A DNA stretch of 23,157 bases from an uncultured Ruminococcus sp. (GTDB taxonomy: Bacteria; Bacillota; Clostridia; Lachnospirales; Lachnospiraceae). Made by a program: the position numbers and the translations under genes. This document shows, piece by piece, positions 1 through 7,943 of this stretch (position 1 is the stretch's first letter; each line of letters begins with the position of its first letter). The notes under the pieces were generated by a model, which saw nothing but the letters and a program-made list of their open reading frames with translations, was not told the origin of the DNA and did no database searches. The stretch lies in the NCBI GenBank assembly GCA_900541505.1, contig UQKK01000047.1, positions 1-23,157 on the forward strand, in the 5' to 3' direction.

Positions 1-1
1 A

Positions 2-763
2 TATTTTACATATAACGGGAAGAAGTGTTATTATACAGAATCCGGGGAGGGACAGCCGCTTTTATTTTTGCATGGCAATACGGCGTCCTCCAAAATGCCG
101 CAGATGATAGCGCCATTGTATGAGCAGGATTTTCGCTGTATCTTTCTGGATTTTCTGGGAAACGGACAGTCTGAACGTGTGGAAGAGTTTCCCACAGATT
201 TATATGTAGATGAAGGGCGGCAGGCAGCGGCACTGCTCAGGCATTTGGACTGTGGAAAGGCGGTGCTGCTGGGAAGCAGCGGCGGAGCGTGGGCGGCAAT
301 GAATACGGCGCTTATGGCTCCTGAACTGGTGCGGGCAGTGATTGCGGACAGCTTTGACGGAAGGACATTCGGCAGAGGGTTTGCCGAAGCTCTGACAGCA
401 GAACGGAAACGGGCAAAAGCACAGGAACAGGCACGGCAGTTCTATGCGTGGTGCCAGGGTGAAGACTGGGAGCAGGTAGTGGATAAGGATACAGAAGCGC
501 TGCGAAAATGTGCTGCGAAAAACGCACCCCTGTATTTAAAACCGCTCACAGAGATGGAAGTCCCTGTGTTCTTGCTGGGGAGCCTGGAGGATACTATGTG
601 CAGGGAAAATTTAGCGCAGGAGTACGCGCAGATGGCACAGCAGATACCGGAAGCAGAAATCTGTATGTTTGAAAAAGGCGGACATCCTGCGCTTTTTTCC
701 AATGCTGAGGAAGCTGCGCGGAGCATCCGGAGATTTTTACAGGAAAGAAAAGGAGGCAGATAG
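2..763 (+). CDS. alpha/beta hydrolase, 5' end cut by the window edge
   Basis: The reading frame is open from position 2, so the gene starts left of the window. The ATG at 68 lies inside the conserved oxyanion segment and is not the true start. Visible landmarks are HGN (encoded around 71-79, oxyanion loop), the nucleophile elbow G-S-S-G-G after a VLL strand, an acidic candidate in GSLED, and a C-terminal GGHPALF carrying the likely catalytic histidine. Together these form an alpha/beta-hydrolase Ser-Asp-His triad of the proline-iminopeptidase/esterase type. There is no signal peptide in the visible part, so it is probably cytoplasmic. The substrate cannot be told from sequence. The stop at 761 is 3 bases before the next gene, whose ribosome binding site AGGAGG (751-756) lies inside this gene, so the two are probably co-transcribed. 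Confidence 0.85.
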   Translation, partial: YFTYNGKKCYYTESGEGQPLLFLHGNTASSKMPQMIAPLYEQDFRCIFLDFLGNGQSERVEEFPTDLYVDEGRQAAALLRHLDCGKAVLLGSSGGAWAAMNTALMAPELVRAVIADSFDGRTFGRGFAEALTAERKRAKAQEQARQFYAWCQGEDWEQVVDKDTEALRKCAAKNAPLYLKPLTEMEVPVFLLGSLEDTMCRENLAQEYAQMAQQIPEAEICMFEKGGHPALFSNAEEAARSIRRFLQERKGGR

Positions 764-766
764 AAG

Positions 767-1444
767 ATGGAATTTCAGCTTTATGACTGGATGCAGGAAT
801 ATATGGCAGCGGCAGAAAAGACATTTGCCGACCGGGTGTGGTTTCTGGGGCTGCAGGGAAGCTATGCCCGCGGGGAAGCGACGAAGGACAGTGATATCGA
901 TGTAGTCCTGATATTAGATAAGCTGTTGGAGGCGGACCTGCGGGTTTACAGAGACATGCTGGATGCTCTGCCCTACAGGGAAAAGGTATGCGGATTTGTA
1001 TCCGGCAGGGCGGAACTGGAGCACTGGGCAAAGCCGGATTTGTTTCAGTTTTGCTTTGATACCATGCCCTTAAAGGGCAGCCTGGAGGAGATTGCGGAAA
1101 CCGTCACAAAGGAGGACATCCGTGAGGCAATACACACGGGCGCCTGCAATATTTATCACGGCGCCTGCCACAACCTGCTCCATGACAGGAAGAGGGAGAT
1201 TACGGCGGAGCTGTACAAGGCGGCGGTCTTCGTGCTGCAGGCGAAAGATTATCTTGAGACCGGCAGATATGCCAGGAAGAGAGCAGAACTTTTGGCAAAG
1301 CTGTCCGGTGAGGACAGAGAGATTCTGTGTACCGCTATGGAAATGAAAGGCAAGCCAGCAAAAATGGAGGAGGATTTGGATACAATCACCTGGAGGCTGG
1401 TGGATTGGGCATCACATATGATATGCGCGGCACCCGTCTTTTGA
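767..1444 (+). CDS. nucleotidyltransferase domain protein with HEPN-like C-terminal half
   Basis: The 225-residue protein has the Pol-beta-superfamily nucleotidyltransferase signature: G31-S32 followed by D43-x-D45 in the context DSDIDVVLIL. In this family these motifs bind the NTP and two metal ions. The helical C-terminal half (about 130-225), with KAAVFVLQAKDYLETGRY, resembles the HEPN-like helical bundle often fused to such domains, as in kanamycin or streptomycin adenylyltransferase-like proteins. The acceptor substrate is unknown, and I would not call it a resistance gene. The start ATG 767 follows AGGAGG with 10 bases between. It forms a two-gene unit with the upstream hydrolase, and the unit ends at a terminator overlapping the stop codon. 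Confidence 0.8.
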   Translation: MEFQLYDWMQEYMAAAEKTFADRVWFLGLQGSYARGEATKDSDIDVVLILDKLLEADLRVYRDMLDALPYREKVCGFVSGRAELEHWAKPDLFQFCFDTMPLKGSLEEIAETVTKEDIREAIHTGACNIYHGACHNLLHDRKREITAELYKAAVFVLQAKDYLETGRYARKRAELLAKLSGEDREILCTAMEMKGKPAKMEEDLDTITWRLVDWASHMICAAPVF

Positions 1445-1457
1445 CGGGTGTTCTTTT
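1431..1457 (+). terminator. intrinsic terminator overlapping the nucleotidyltransferase stop codon
   Basis: A perfect 8-bp stem (1431-1438 with 1443-1450) around a TTTT loop is followed by TTCTTTTT. The stop codon TGA (1442-1444) begins in the loop and runs into the right arm. Confidence 0.85.
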
Positions 1458-1698
1458 TGTGCAGTGCGCCTTGCAGCGTACATTTTTGGCGAGAAAAATG
1501 AATAATTAGAAAATTAAAAAGTCAAAAATGTGATTCTGATAAATGAAAAAACTATAAAATCACAATAAAAATGCAAGAAATGATTGACGAGATGGCATTT
1601 TGACGATACAATAACAGTCAGTGATGTAAAATCAGCCGTATAAAACGGCGAGAAGAGAAGGACAGACGGCAGAAGAGAGGAAAGGGGCGAATTTCAGG
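1458..1698 (+). promoter_or_regulatory. promoter and leader of the aminotransferase gene
   Basis: The interval is AT-rich at its left end. It contains a near-consensus sigma-A promoter: TTGACG at 1584-1589, a 17-base spacer, and TACAAT at 1607-1612. The predicted transcript starts near 1619 and gives a leader of about 80 bases. That leader contains a small hairpin (GCCGT 1635-1639 with ACGGC 1645-1649) and purine-rich SD-like sequence at 1675-1687. TGTGAT (1529-1534) and ATCACA (1558-1563) form a widely spaced inverted repeat upstream of the promoter, of unknown meaning. Confidence 0.75.
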
Positions 1699-2985
1699 AT
1701 GAAAGCATACAAGGATATGGACAGGGAGGAACTTACGCAGGTGAAAAACGACCTGGAAGAACAGTTCCTTAAGATAAAGGAGAAGGGGCTTAAGATGGAT
1801 ATGTCCAGAGGAAAGCCGTCCTCTGAACAACTTGAACTTTCCATGGGAATGCTCGATGTGCTGGACAGCAAGAGCGTGCTTGTCAGCGAAAACGGAACGG
1901 ACTGCAGAAATTACGGAGGGCTGGACGGTATCCCGGAGGCGAAAAAGCTGATGGCGGATATGATGGAGGTTCCCGCGGAGCAGGTCATTGTATTCGGAAA
2001 TTCCAGCCTGAATATGATGTACGATACGGTGGCGCGTTCCGTGACCCACGGAGTGATGGGAAACACGCCCTGGTGCAAGCTTGAGAAGGTGAAATTCTTA
2101 TGCCCGGTGCCGGGATATGACAGACACTTTGGCATCACCGAGCATTTTGGAATTGAGATGGTGAATATCCCTCTGTCCGAGGATGGACCGGATATGGATA
2201 TGGTGGAAGAACTCGTGAATACAGACGAGACCGTGAAAGGTATCTGGTGTGTTCCGCAGTATTCCAATCCCCAGGGAGTCACCTATTCGGATGAGACGGT
2301 ACGCAGATTTGCCGCTTTGAAGCCCGCGGCGCCGGATTTCAGAATCTACTGGGACAATGCCTACGGCGTGCACCATCTGTACGAGGATGACCAGGACCAT
2401 GTTCTGGAAATTTTAAAAGCATGCGAAGAAGCGGGGAATGCGGATATGGTATATAAGTTCGCCTCCACATCTAAGATTACATTTGCGGGCAGCGGTCTTG
2501 CCGCCCTTGCCGCTTCCGAGGGAAATATAAAAGACATCAAAAATACGATGAAGATGCAGACCATCGGTCATGATAAAATAAACCAGCTCCGCCATGTGAG
2601 ATTTTTTAAGGACATGGATGGTATCAAGGAGCACATGAAGAAACACGCGGATATCATCCGCCCGAAATTTGAAGCGGTGCTTGAGACGATGGACAGAGAG
2701 CTCTCCGGGCTGGGAATCGCCTCCTGGATTTCACCGAAGGGCGGATACTTTATCTCCTTTGAGTCTCTGGACGGCTGCGCCAAGGCAATCGTGGCAAAGG
2801 CAAAGGAGGCGGGGCTTGTCATGACAGGGGCGGGCGCCACCTACCCTTACGGCAAGGACCCCCATGACAGCAATATCCGTATTGCTCCCACTTATCCGAC
2901 TCTGGAAGAGTTAAAAGAAGCGGCGGAGATTTTCGTACTCAGCGTAAAGCTTGTGAGCGCCAAGAAGCTGTTGGGAGAGTTATAA
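1699..2985 (+). CDS. PLP-dependent aminotransferase, probable type Ic aspartate aminotransferase
   Basis: The 428-residue product matches the fold type I aminotransferase subgroup sometimes called aspartate aminotransferase Ic (Pfam Aminotran_MocR-like). Visible motifs include MDMSRGKPS near the N-terminus, the NYGGLDGIPEAKKLM substrate-side segment, VFGNSSLNMMYD (cofactor-phosphate region), QYSNPQG, YWDNAYG, and the PLP lysine in FASTSKITFAGSG. The C-terminal RIAPTYPT has the arginine expected to bind the substrate alpha-carboxylate. The enzyme is cytoplasmic and would move the amino group between aspartate and 2-oxoglutarate, although side-chain specificity is inferred from the family. It is a single-gene transcription unit with its own promoter and terminator. 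ATG 1699 is chosen because it follows the purine-rich SD and the protein has full family length. Confidence 0.88.
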   Translation: MKAYKDMDREELTQVKNDLEEQFLKIKEKGLKMDMSRGKPSSEQLELSMGMLDVLDSKSVLVSENGTDCRNYGGLDGIPEAKKLMADMMEVPAEQVIVFGNSSLNMMYDTVARSVTHGVMGNTPWCKLEKVKFLCPVPGYDRHFGITEHFGIEMVNIPLSEDGPDMDMVEELVNTDETVKGIWCVPQYSNPQGVTYSDETVRRFAALKPAAPDFRIYWDNAYGVHHLYEDDQDHVLEILKACEEAGNADMVYKFASTSKITFAGSGLAALAASEGNIKDIKNTMKMQTIGHDKINQLRHVRFFKDMDGIKEHMKKHADIIRPKFEAVLETMDRELSGLGIASWISPKGGYFISFESLDGCAKAIVAKAKEAGLVMTGAGATYPYGKDPHDSNIRIAPTYPTLEELKEAAEIFVLSVKLVSAKKLLGEL

Positions 2986-3022
2986 CAGGCAAGCCAACAT
3001 ATAAAAATAGATAAACCAAAAG

Positions 3023-3064
3023 CAAAAACCCCGTGGAGGACGAAAATCCCCGCGGGGATTTTTG
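3023..3064 (+). terminator. intrinsic terminator after the aminotransferase gene
   Basis: CCCCG (3029-3033) can pair with CGGGG (3053-3057). In addition AAAATCCCCG/CGGGGATTTT is a perfect palindrome (3044-3063) ending in five T. Either pairing gives a GC-rich stem followed by a U-run, 38 bases downstream of the stop codon. Confidence 0.8.
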
Positions 3065-3324
3065 CGCGGTGCGTACGGCGGGAGGATAGGAACTCGGTAC
3101 TGTTACTATCCACAGTCTTAACTCCAAATTGGCATTAGCGTTTTACGTGCAAGCACGACACCTCTGCTGACAATTTGAAGTCGGCTGTGAATCGTAACAC
3201 TGTACTGGAAAATAAACAAAAAATAGAGTGGGTTCTTATGGACTTTTGGCGATTTTAGGGCTATAATGACAGTACATGTGAAAATATTAACTTTACAATG
3301 TAAATTATAAGGAGGAACAACAAA
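3065..3324 (+). promoter_or_regulatory. nifJ upstream region with promoter
   Basis: A TATAAT -10 box lies at 3262-3267, with a weak -35 box TGGACT (3239-3244) 17 bases upstream. A strong SD, AAGGAGG, is at about 3310-3316. Further upstream there is a hairpin (GGATAG 3084-3089 and AAC with GTT and CTATCC 3106-3111, one mismatch) and a compact dyad CGTGC-AA-GCACG (3146-3157). A short dyad TTTAC-AAT-GTAAA lies in the leader just before the SD. None of these is a recognised operator; I looked for a clear Rex-type TTGTTAA site and found none. Confidence 0.6.
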
Positions 3325-6300
3325 ATGGCAAGAAAAATGAAGACCATGGATGGTAATCAGGCTGCCGCTCACGTATCCTATGCGTACACAGAAGTTGCAG
3401 CAATCTATCCGATTACACCATCATCTGTTATGCCAGAGCACATCGACGAATGGGCGACTGAGGGCAGAGAAAATATCTTCGGACAGACTGTAGAGGTTAC
3501 AGAGATGCAGTCCGAGGCGGGTGCGGCAGGTGCTGTACACGGTTCCCTGTCAGCAGGAGCGCTGACCACAACATTTACAGCTTCCCAGGGATTACTTCTG
3601 ATGATCCCCAACTTATATAAAGTAGCAGGTGAGCAGCTTCCGGGCGTGTTCAATGTATCTGCACGTGCTCTTGCGAGCCACGCGCTGTCCATCTTCGGCG
3701 ATCACTCCGATGTTTACGCCTGTCGTCAGACTGGTGCGGCTATGCTGTGTGAGTCCAGCGTACAGGAAGTTATGGACTTAACTCCGGTAGCACACTGCGC
3801 AGCTCTGGAAGGAAAGCTTCCATTCATCAACTTCTTCGACGGATTCCGTACATCTCATGAGATTCAGAAGATTGAGACATGGGATTACGAAGACCTGAAG
3901 GATATGGTAAATATGGATGCAATCGATGAATTCCGTGCACACGCGCTGAACCCGAACCATCCGTGCCAGAGAGGTTCCGCTCAGAACCCGGATATCTTCT
4001 TCCAGGCAAGAGAGGCATGTAACCCATACTATGATGCTATGCCGGCAATTGTTCAGAAATACATGGACAAGGTAAATGAGAAGATTGGAACAGACTACAA
4101 ACTGTTCAACTACTATGGAGCAGCAGATGCAGAGCACGTAATCGTTGCTATGGGTTCTGTATGTGATACCATTGAAGAGACGATTGATTACCTGATGGCA
4201 GCAGGCGAGAAAGTCGGCGTTGTAAAGGTACGTCTGTACAGACCGTTCAGCGCAGAAGCTCTTATCGCTGCAATCCCGGATTCTGTTAAGAAGATTTCTG
4301 TACTTGACAGAACAAAAGAGCCAGGTTCTCTTGGAGAGCCTCTGTATCTGGATGTTGTTGCCGCACTCAAAGGCTCAAAATTCGATGCAGTTCCGGTTTA
4401 CACAGGACGTTACGGACTGGGCTCCAAAGATACGACACCGGCTCAGATTGTCGCAGTATATCACAACGATGAGAAGGCAAAATTCACCATCGGTATCGTG
4501 GATGACGTGACAAATCTTTCCCTTACAGCGAACGAGCCTCTCGTTACGACTCCGGAGGGAACCATCAACTGTAAATTCTGGGGACTTGGCGCTGACGGTA
4601 CTGTCGGAGCGAACAAGAACTCCATCAAGATTATCGGTGACAACACAGACATGTACGCACAGGCTTACTTTGACTATGACTCCAAGAAGTCCGGCGGTGT
4701 TACCATGTCTCACCTGCGTTTCGGTAAACTGCCGATTAAGTCCACATATCTGATTCATCAGGCGAACTTTGTGGCTTGTCACAATCCGTCTTACGTGGAC
4801 AAGTACAACATGGTGCAGGAGCTGGTTGACGGCGGTACATTCCTTCTGAACTGCCCATGGGATATGGAAGGACTGGAGAAACACTTACCGGGACAGGTAA
4901 AAGCATATATCGCTAACCACGGCATCAAGTTCTACACCATCGACGGTATCAAGATTGGTAAAGAAATCGGACTTGGCGGACGTATCAATACCGTACTGCA
5001 GTCTGCGTTCTTCAAACTGGCAGCAATCATTCCGGAAGAGGAAGCAATCGACCTGATGAAGAAAGCAGCGAAAGCTACTTACGGAAGAAAAGGCGATAAG
5101 ATTGTACAGATGAACTACGATGCAATCGACGCAGGTGCAAAACAGGTTGTAGAAGTAGCAGTTCCGGACAGCTGGAAAGATGCGGCTGATGAAGGTCTGG
5201 CTACACCTCACGTAGATGAGAACGGAAGAAAAGATGTTGTTGATTTCGTTAAGAATATCCAGGCAAAAGTAAACTCCCAGGAAGGAAATACACTGCCTGT
5301 ATCCGCATTCAACGACTACGTTGACGGTTCCACACCGTCCGGTTCCTCCGCATACGAGAAACGTGGTATCGCAGTAGATATCCCGGTTTGGAAACCGGAG
5401 AACTGTATCCAGTGTAACCGCTGTGCGTATGTTTGTCCGCACGCAGTTATCCGTCCGGTAGCTCTGACAGAGGAAGAGCTCGCTAAGGCTCCGGAAGGAA
5501 TGGAGACCATCGACATGATTGGTATGCCGGGAATGAAATTCTCCATCACAGTATCCGCTTACGACTGTACGGGATGTGGTTCCTGTGCGAACGTATGCCC
5601 GGGCAAGAAGGGCGAGAAAGCTCTCGTTATGGAAAATATGGAAGCAAATGCAGGAAAGCAGGACTTCTTCGACTATGGACGCGAGATTCCGGTAAAACCG
5701 GAAGTTGTTACAAAGTTCAAAGAGACAACGGTAAAGGGAAGCCAGTTCAAACAGCCGCTGCTTGAGTTCTCAGGCGCATGTGCAGGATGTGGCGAGACAC
5801 CTTACGCAAAACTTATCACACAGCTCTTTGGCGACAGAATGTACATTGCGAACGCGACAGGATGTTCCTCTATCTGGGGTAACTCCTCACCGTCCACACC
5901 GTACACTGTAACTCCGGAAGGAAAAGGACCGGCTTGGTGTAACTCCCTGTTCGAGGATAACGCTGAGTTTGGATATGGTATGCTGCTCGCGCAGAATACA
6001 ATCAGAGCACGCCTGAAAGGGAAAGTAGAGGCTCTGGCTGAGACAGCAGAAGATGCAGATGTGAAAGCTGCTGCACAGGAATACCTGGATACTTACGGAT
6101 GCGGCGCAACAAACGGAACAGCGACAGACAAACTGGTAGCTGCACTGGAAAAATGCGGATGTGACAGAGAAGAAAAGACAGAACTGCTGAAGAACAAAGA
6201 TTTCCTTTCCAAGAAATCTCAGTGGGTATTCGGTGGTGACGGATGGGCTTACGATATCGGATTCGGCGGTGTTGATCACGTACTTGCAAGCGGCAAGGAC

Positions 6301-6867
6301 ATCAACATTATGGTATTTGATACCGAGGTTTACTCCAATACAGGCGGACAGTCCTCCAAGGCTACGAAGACAGGTGCGACAGCACAGTTCGCGGCAGGCG
6401 GAAAAGAAATCAAGAAGAAAGACCTTGCAAGCATTGCGATGAGCTACGGATACGTATATGTTGCACAGATTGCTATGGGTGCTGACTTCAACCAGACAGT
6501 CAAAGCTATCACAGAGGCTGAGGCTTATCCGGGACCGTCACTGATTATCGCTTATGCTCCATGTATCAACCATGGTATCAAGAAGGGCATGAGCAAAGCT
6601 CAGACAGAGGAACAGCTCGCAGTAGAGTGCGGATACTGGAACAACTTCCGGTACAACCCGGCTGCAGAGGGCAACAAGTTCTTCCTCGACAGCAAAGAGC
6701 CGAAGATGGAAGAATACCAGGCATTCCTCGACGGAGAGGTTCGTTACAATGCTCTGAAGAGAGCAAATCCGGAGAAAGCGGAGAAACTCTTCGCTCAGAA
6801 CGAGAAAGAAGCTATGGAAAGATATGCATATCTGAAGAAACTTATCACTCTCTACGGAGAAGAATAG
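3325..6867 (+). CDS. nifJ: pyruvate:ferredoxin (flavodoxin) oxidoreductase, single-chain
   Basis: This protein oxidises pyruvate and CoA to acetyl-CoA and CO2, passing electrons to ferredoxin. It is the central pyruvate-degrading enzyme of fermentative Clostridia. The 1180-residue length matches the homodimeric one-chain PFOR family. In order, it has an N-terminal pyruvate/TPP domain starting with the conserved YPITPSS segment, then a two-cluster ferredoxin domain with C694, C697, C700, C704 and C748, C751, C754, C758. The proximal-cluster cysteines follow: C819 and C822 (ACAGC), C847 (ATGCSS) and C1080 (APCINHG). The TPP/Mg site is GDG at 971-973 with N1005 in YSNTGGQ. All 12 expected cluster ligands are present, so the enzyme should be active. 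Codon use is strongly biased, consistent with high expression. It is monocistronic, with its own promoter and a downstream terminator shared with the convergent AraC gene. Confidence 0.98.
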   Translation: MARKMKTMDGNQAAAHVSYAYTEVAAIYPITPSSVMPEHIDEWATEGRENIFGQTVEVTEMQSEAGAAGAVHGSLSAGALTTTFTASQGLLLMIPNLYKVAGEQLPGVFNVSARALASHALSIFGDHSDVYACRQTGAAMLCESSVQEVMDLTPVAHCAALEGKLPFINFFDGFRTSHEIQKIETWDYEDLKDMVNMDAIDEFRAHALNPNHPCQRGSAQNPDIFFQAREACNPYYDAMPAIVQKYMDKVNEKIGTDYKLFNYYGAADAEHVIVAMGSVCDTIEETIDYLMAAGEKVGVVKVRLYRPFSAEALIAAIPDSVKKISVLDRTKEPGSLGEPLYLDVVAALKGSKFDAVPVYTGRYGLGSKDTTPAQIVAVYHNDEKAKFTIGIVDDVTNLSLTANEPLVTTPEGTINCKFWGLGADGTVGANKNSIKIIGDNTDMYAQAYFDYDSKKSGGVTMSHLRFGKLPIKSTYLIHQANFVACHNPSYVDKYNMVQELVDGGTFLLNCPWDMEGLEKHLPGQVKAYIANHGIKFYTIDGIKIGKEIGLGGRINTVLQSAFFKLAAIIPEEEAIDLMKKAAKATYGRKGDKIVQMNYDAIDAGAKQVVEVAVPDSWKDAADEGLATPHVDENGRKDVVDFVKNIQAKVNSQEGNTLPVSAFNDYVDGSTPSGSSAYEKRGIAVDIPVWKPENCIQCNRCAYVCPHAVIRPVALTEEELAKAPEGMETIDMIGMPGMKFSITVSAYDCTGCGSCANVCPGKKGEKALVMENMEANAGKQDFFDYGREIPVKPEVVTKFKETTVKGSQFKQPLLEFSGACAGCGETPYAKLITQLFGDRMYIANATGCSSIWGNSSPSTPYTVTPEGKGPAWCNSLFEDNAEFGYGMLLAQNTIRARLKGKVEALAETAEDADVKAAAQEYLDTYGCGATNGTATDKLVAALEKCGCDREEKTELLKNKDFLSKKSQWVFGGDGWAYDIGFGGVDHVLASGKDINIMVFDTEVYSNTGGQSSKATKTGATAQFAAGGKEIKKKDLASIAMSYGYVYVAQIAMGADFNQTVKAITEAEAYPGPSLIIAYAPCINHGIKKGMSKAQTEEQLAVECGYWNNFRYNPAAEGNKFFLDSKEPKMEEYQAFLDGEVRYNALKRANPEKAEKLFAQNEKEAMERYAYLKKLITLYGEE

Positions 6868-6886
6868 AATCTTTGGAAATGTCTGC

Positions 6887-6916
6887 GAGGGGACTTGCTT
6901 TAGAAGCAGTCCCCTC
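6887..6916 (+). terminator. stable hairpin downstream of nifJ, no U-run
   Basis: GAGGGGACT (6887-6895) pairs with AGTCCCCTC (6908-6916), with an inner GCTT/AAGC extension. It is not followed by a T-tract, so it may protect the 3' end or assist the terminator just downstream rather than terminate by itself. Confidence 0.55.
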
Positions 6917-6925
6917 CACTATAGT

Positions 6926-6971
6926 AAAAAAATACCTGAGAGCCTAAAAAGAGGCGCTCAGGTATTTTTTT
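6926..6971. terminator. bidirectional intrinsic terminator between nifJ and the AraC gene
   Basis: The arms at 6926-6940 and 6957-6971 are perfectly complementary over 15 bases (A7-TACCTGAG and CTCAGGTA-T7). This gives a stem flanked by an A-run on one side and a T-run on the other, the standard form of a terminator working in both directions. The right part encodes the last residues of the minus-strand AraC protein, and the AraC stop codon (6944-6946) lies in the loop. Confidence 0.9.
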
Positions 6972-7798
6972 GGTGTGATTCCTTTGTATTTTTTAAACGT
7001 TTTGATGAAATAGCTGATGTCGTTAAAACCGCAGCTAAGCGCCACTTCCGTGATGGATTCGTTGGAGGTGGCGAGACGGAAGCATGCCTGTTCTATGCGA
7101 TACCAGTTGAGATAATCGATGGGGGTGCGGTGCGTCATCTCGTGGAAGAAACGGCAGAAATATTTCGAGTTCATGCCCGCCTCCTTTGCCAGAGTATCGA
7201 GAGTGAGACACTGGTCATAGGAAGTTTCGATGATGTCCAAGACCCTCTTTAAATGTTCGATGCGTTTCATATTGCGTTCCGGTGTATCCTTCACGGAGAG
7301 ATAGAAATGATGCCCGAAGATATAGCCGAAAAACTGGTACAGACTCCCGATGACTGTCAGCTCATAACCGTCCGCTTTGGAGCGCATCGCCTCAAACAGG
7401 GCTTTTATAATTTCGTTAAGTGCTTCATCACAGTCCGTGATATGCTGATAGATTTGGATGGAGCTGTTCTCTATCTTTTTTAAAAATCTTTCTCCGGTAT
7501 GGTTGGAGGACAACAGGGAAGAAAGCTGGAAAACAATACACTCATACACACAGTGGTCCGGGATGCCGCCGTGCAGGGTCCCGCCTTTTATGAAAATGAT
7601 ATCGCCTGCCTTTGCTGTAAACTCTGTCTCATCCAGTGTGATGAGAAATTCTCCTTTGATGATGCGGATGAGCTCATATTCAATATGCCAGTGATAGGAC
7701 ATCTGGTAGCGGGGATGGCTTGCGGTGACGTGATAAAATTCAATGGGAAAGTCGAAAGTCCCGTGGGTCTTCTCCTCCTGGTAACTGATGTATTTCAT
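6944..7798 (-). CDS. AraC-family transcriptional regulator with cupin sensor domain
   Basis: The 284-residue protein has an N-terminal AraC-type cupin (about 15-90) with the H-W-H-x-E-Y-E segment and AGDIIFIKGGTLHGG. It ends with two helix-turn-helix units in the last 100 residues (LDTLAKEAGMNSKYFCRFF and ITEVALSCGFNDISYFIKTFKKYKGITPKKY). Cupin-AraC proteins of this layout bind a sugar or sugar derivative and activate catabolic genes. It is divergent from fucI across 145 bases, so it is probably the local fucose-gene regulator; the ligand is inferred. On its own strand it has an extended -10 box TGATATAAT (6-mer at 7864-7869) and an SD GAAGGGAG just before the ATG. It converges on nifJ through a shared terminator. 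Confidence 0.9.
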   Translation of the reverse strand: MKYISYQEEKTHGTFDFPIEFYHVTASHPRYQMSYHWHIEYELIRIIKGEFLITLDETEFTAKAGDIIFIKGGTLHGGIPDHCVYECIVFQLSSLLSSNHTGERFLKKIENSSIQIYQHITDCDEALNEIIKALFEAMRSKADGYELTVIGSLYQFFGYIFGHHFYLSVKDTPERNMKRIEHLKRVLDIIETSYDQCLTLDTLAKEAGMNSKYFCRFFHEMTHRTPIDYLNWYRIEQACFRLATSNESITEVALSCGFNDISYFIKTFKKYKGITPKKYLSASF

Positions 7799-7943
7799 CG
7801 CATATCTCCCTTCTTTTCAAATAAATGACTGCCAAAAAAGTGAATATAATCATATTTTTTTCTATTATATCACAAGAAATGCATGGGTGACAGTCTTATA
7901 ATGAAAGAAAATAAAACAATTTCACAGTTGAAGGAGGAGCATT
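7799..7943. promoter_or_regulatory. divergent araC/fucI promoter region
   Basis: On the + strand there is a TATAAT box at 7897-7902 with no good -35 partner, followed by the SD AAGGAGG (7931-7937) for fucI. A weak -35 fits an activator-dependent promoter. On the minus strand TGATATAAT is an extended -10 for the AraC gene. GTGAATATAAT (7840-7850) and ATTATATCAC (7864-7873) form an inverted repeat with a one-base bulge, a plausible operator that covers the AraC -10 box. Confidence 0.6.

Noticed and set aside
767..1444. Antibiotic-resistance adenylyltransferase
   Set aside because: Only the general nucleotidyltransferase signature is visible. Nothing ties it to a particular drug-modifying family.
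1529..1563. CRP-like site TGTGA...TCACA
   Set aside because: The half sites are 23 bases apart, far more than a CRP or CRP-like dimer spans.
4885..5442. 185-codon minus-strand frame inside nifJ
   Set aside because: It is a shadow of the strongly biased nifJ codons, and its sequence has no family features.
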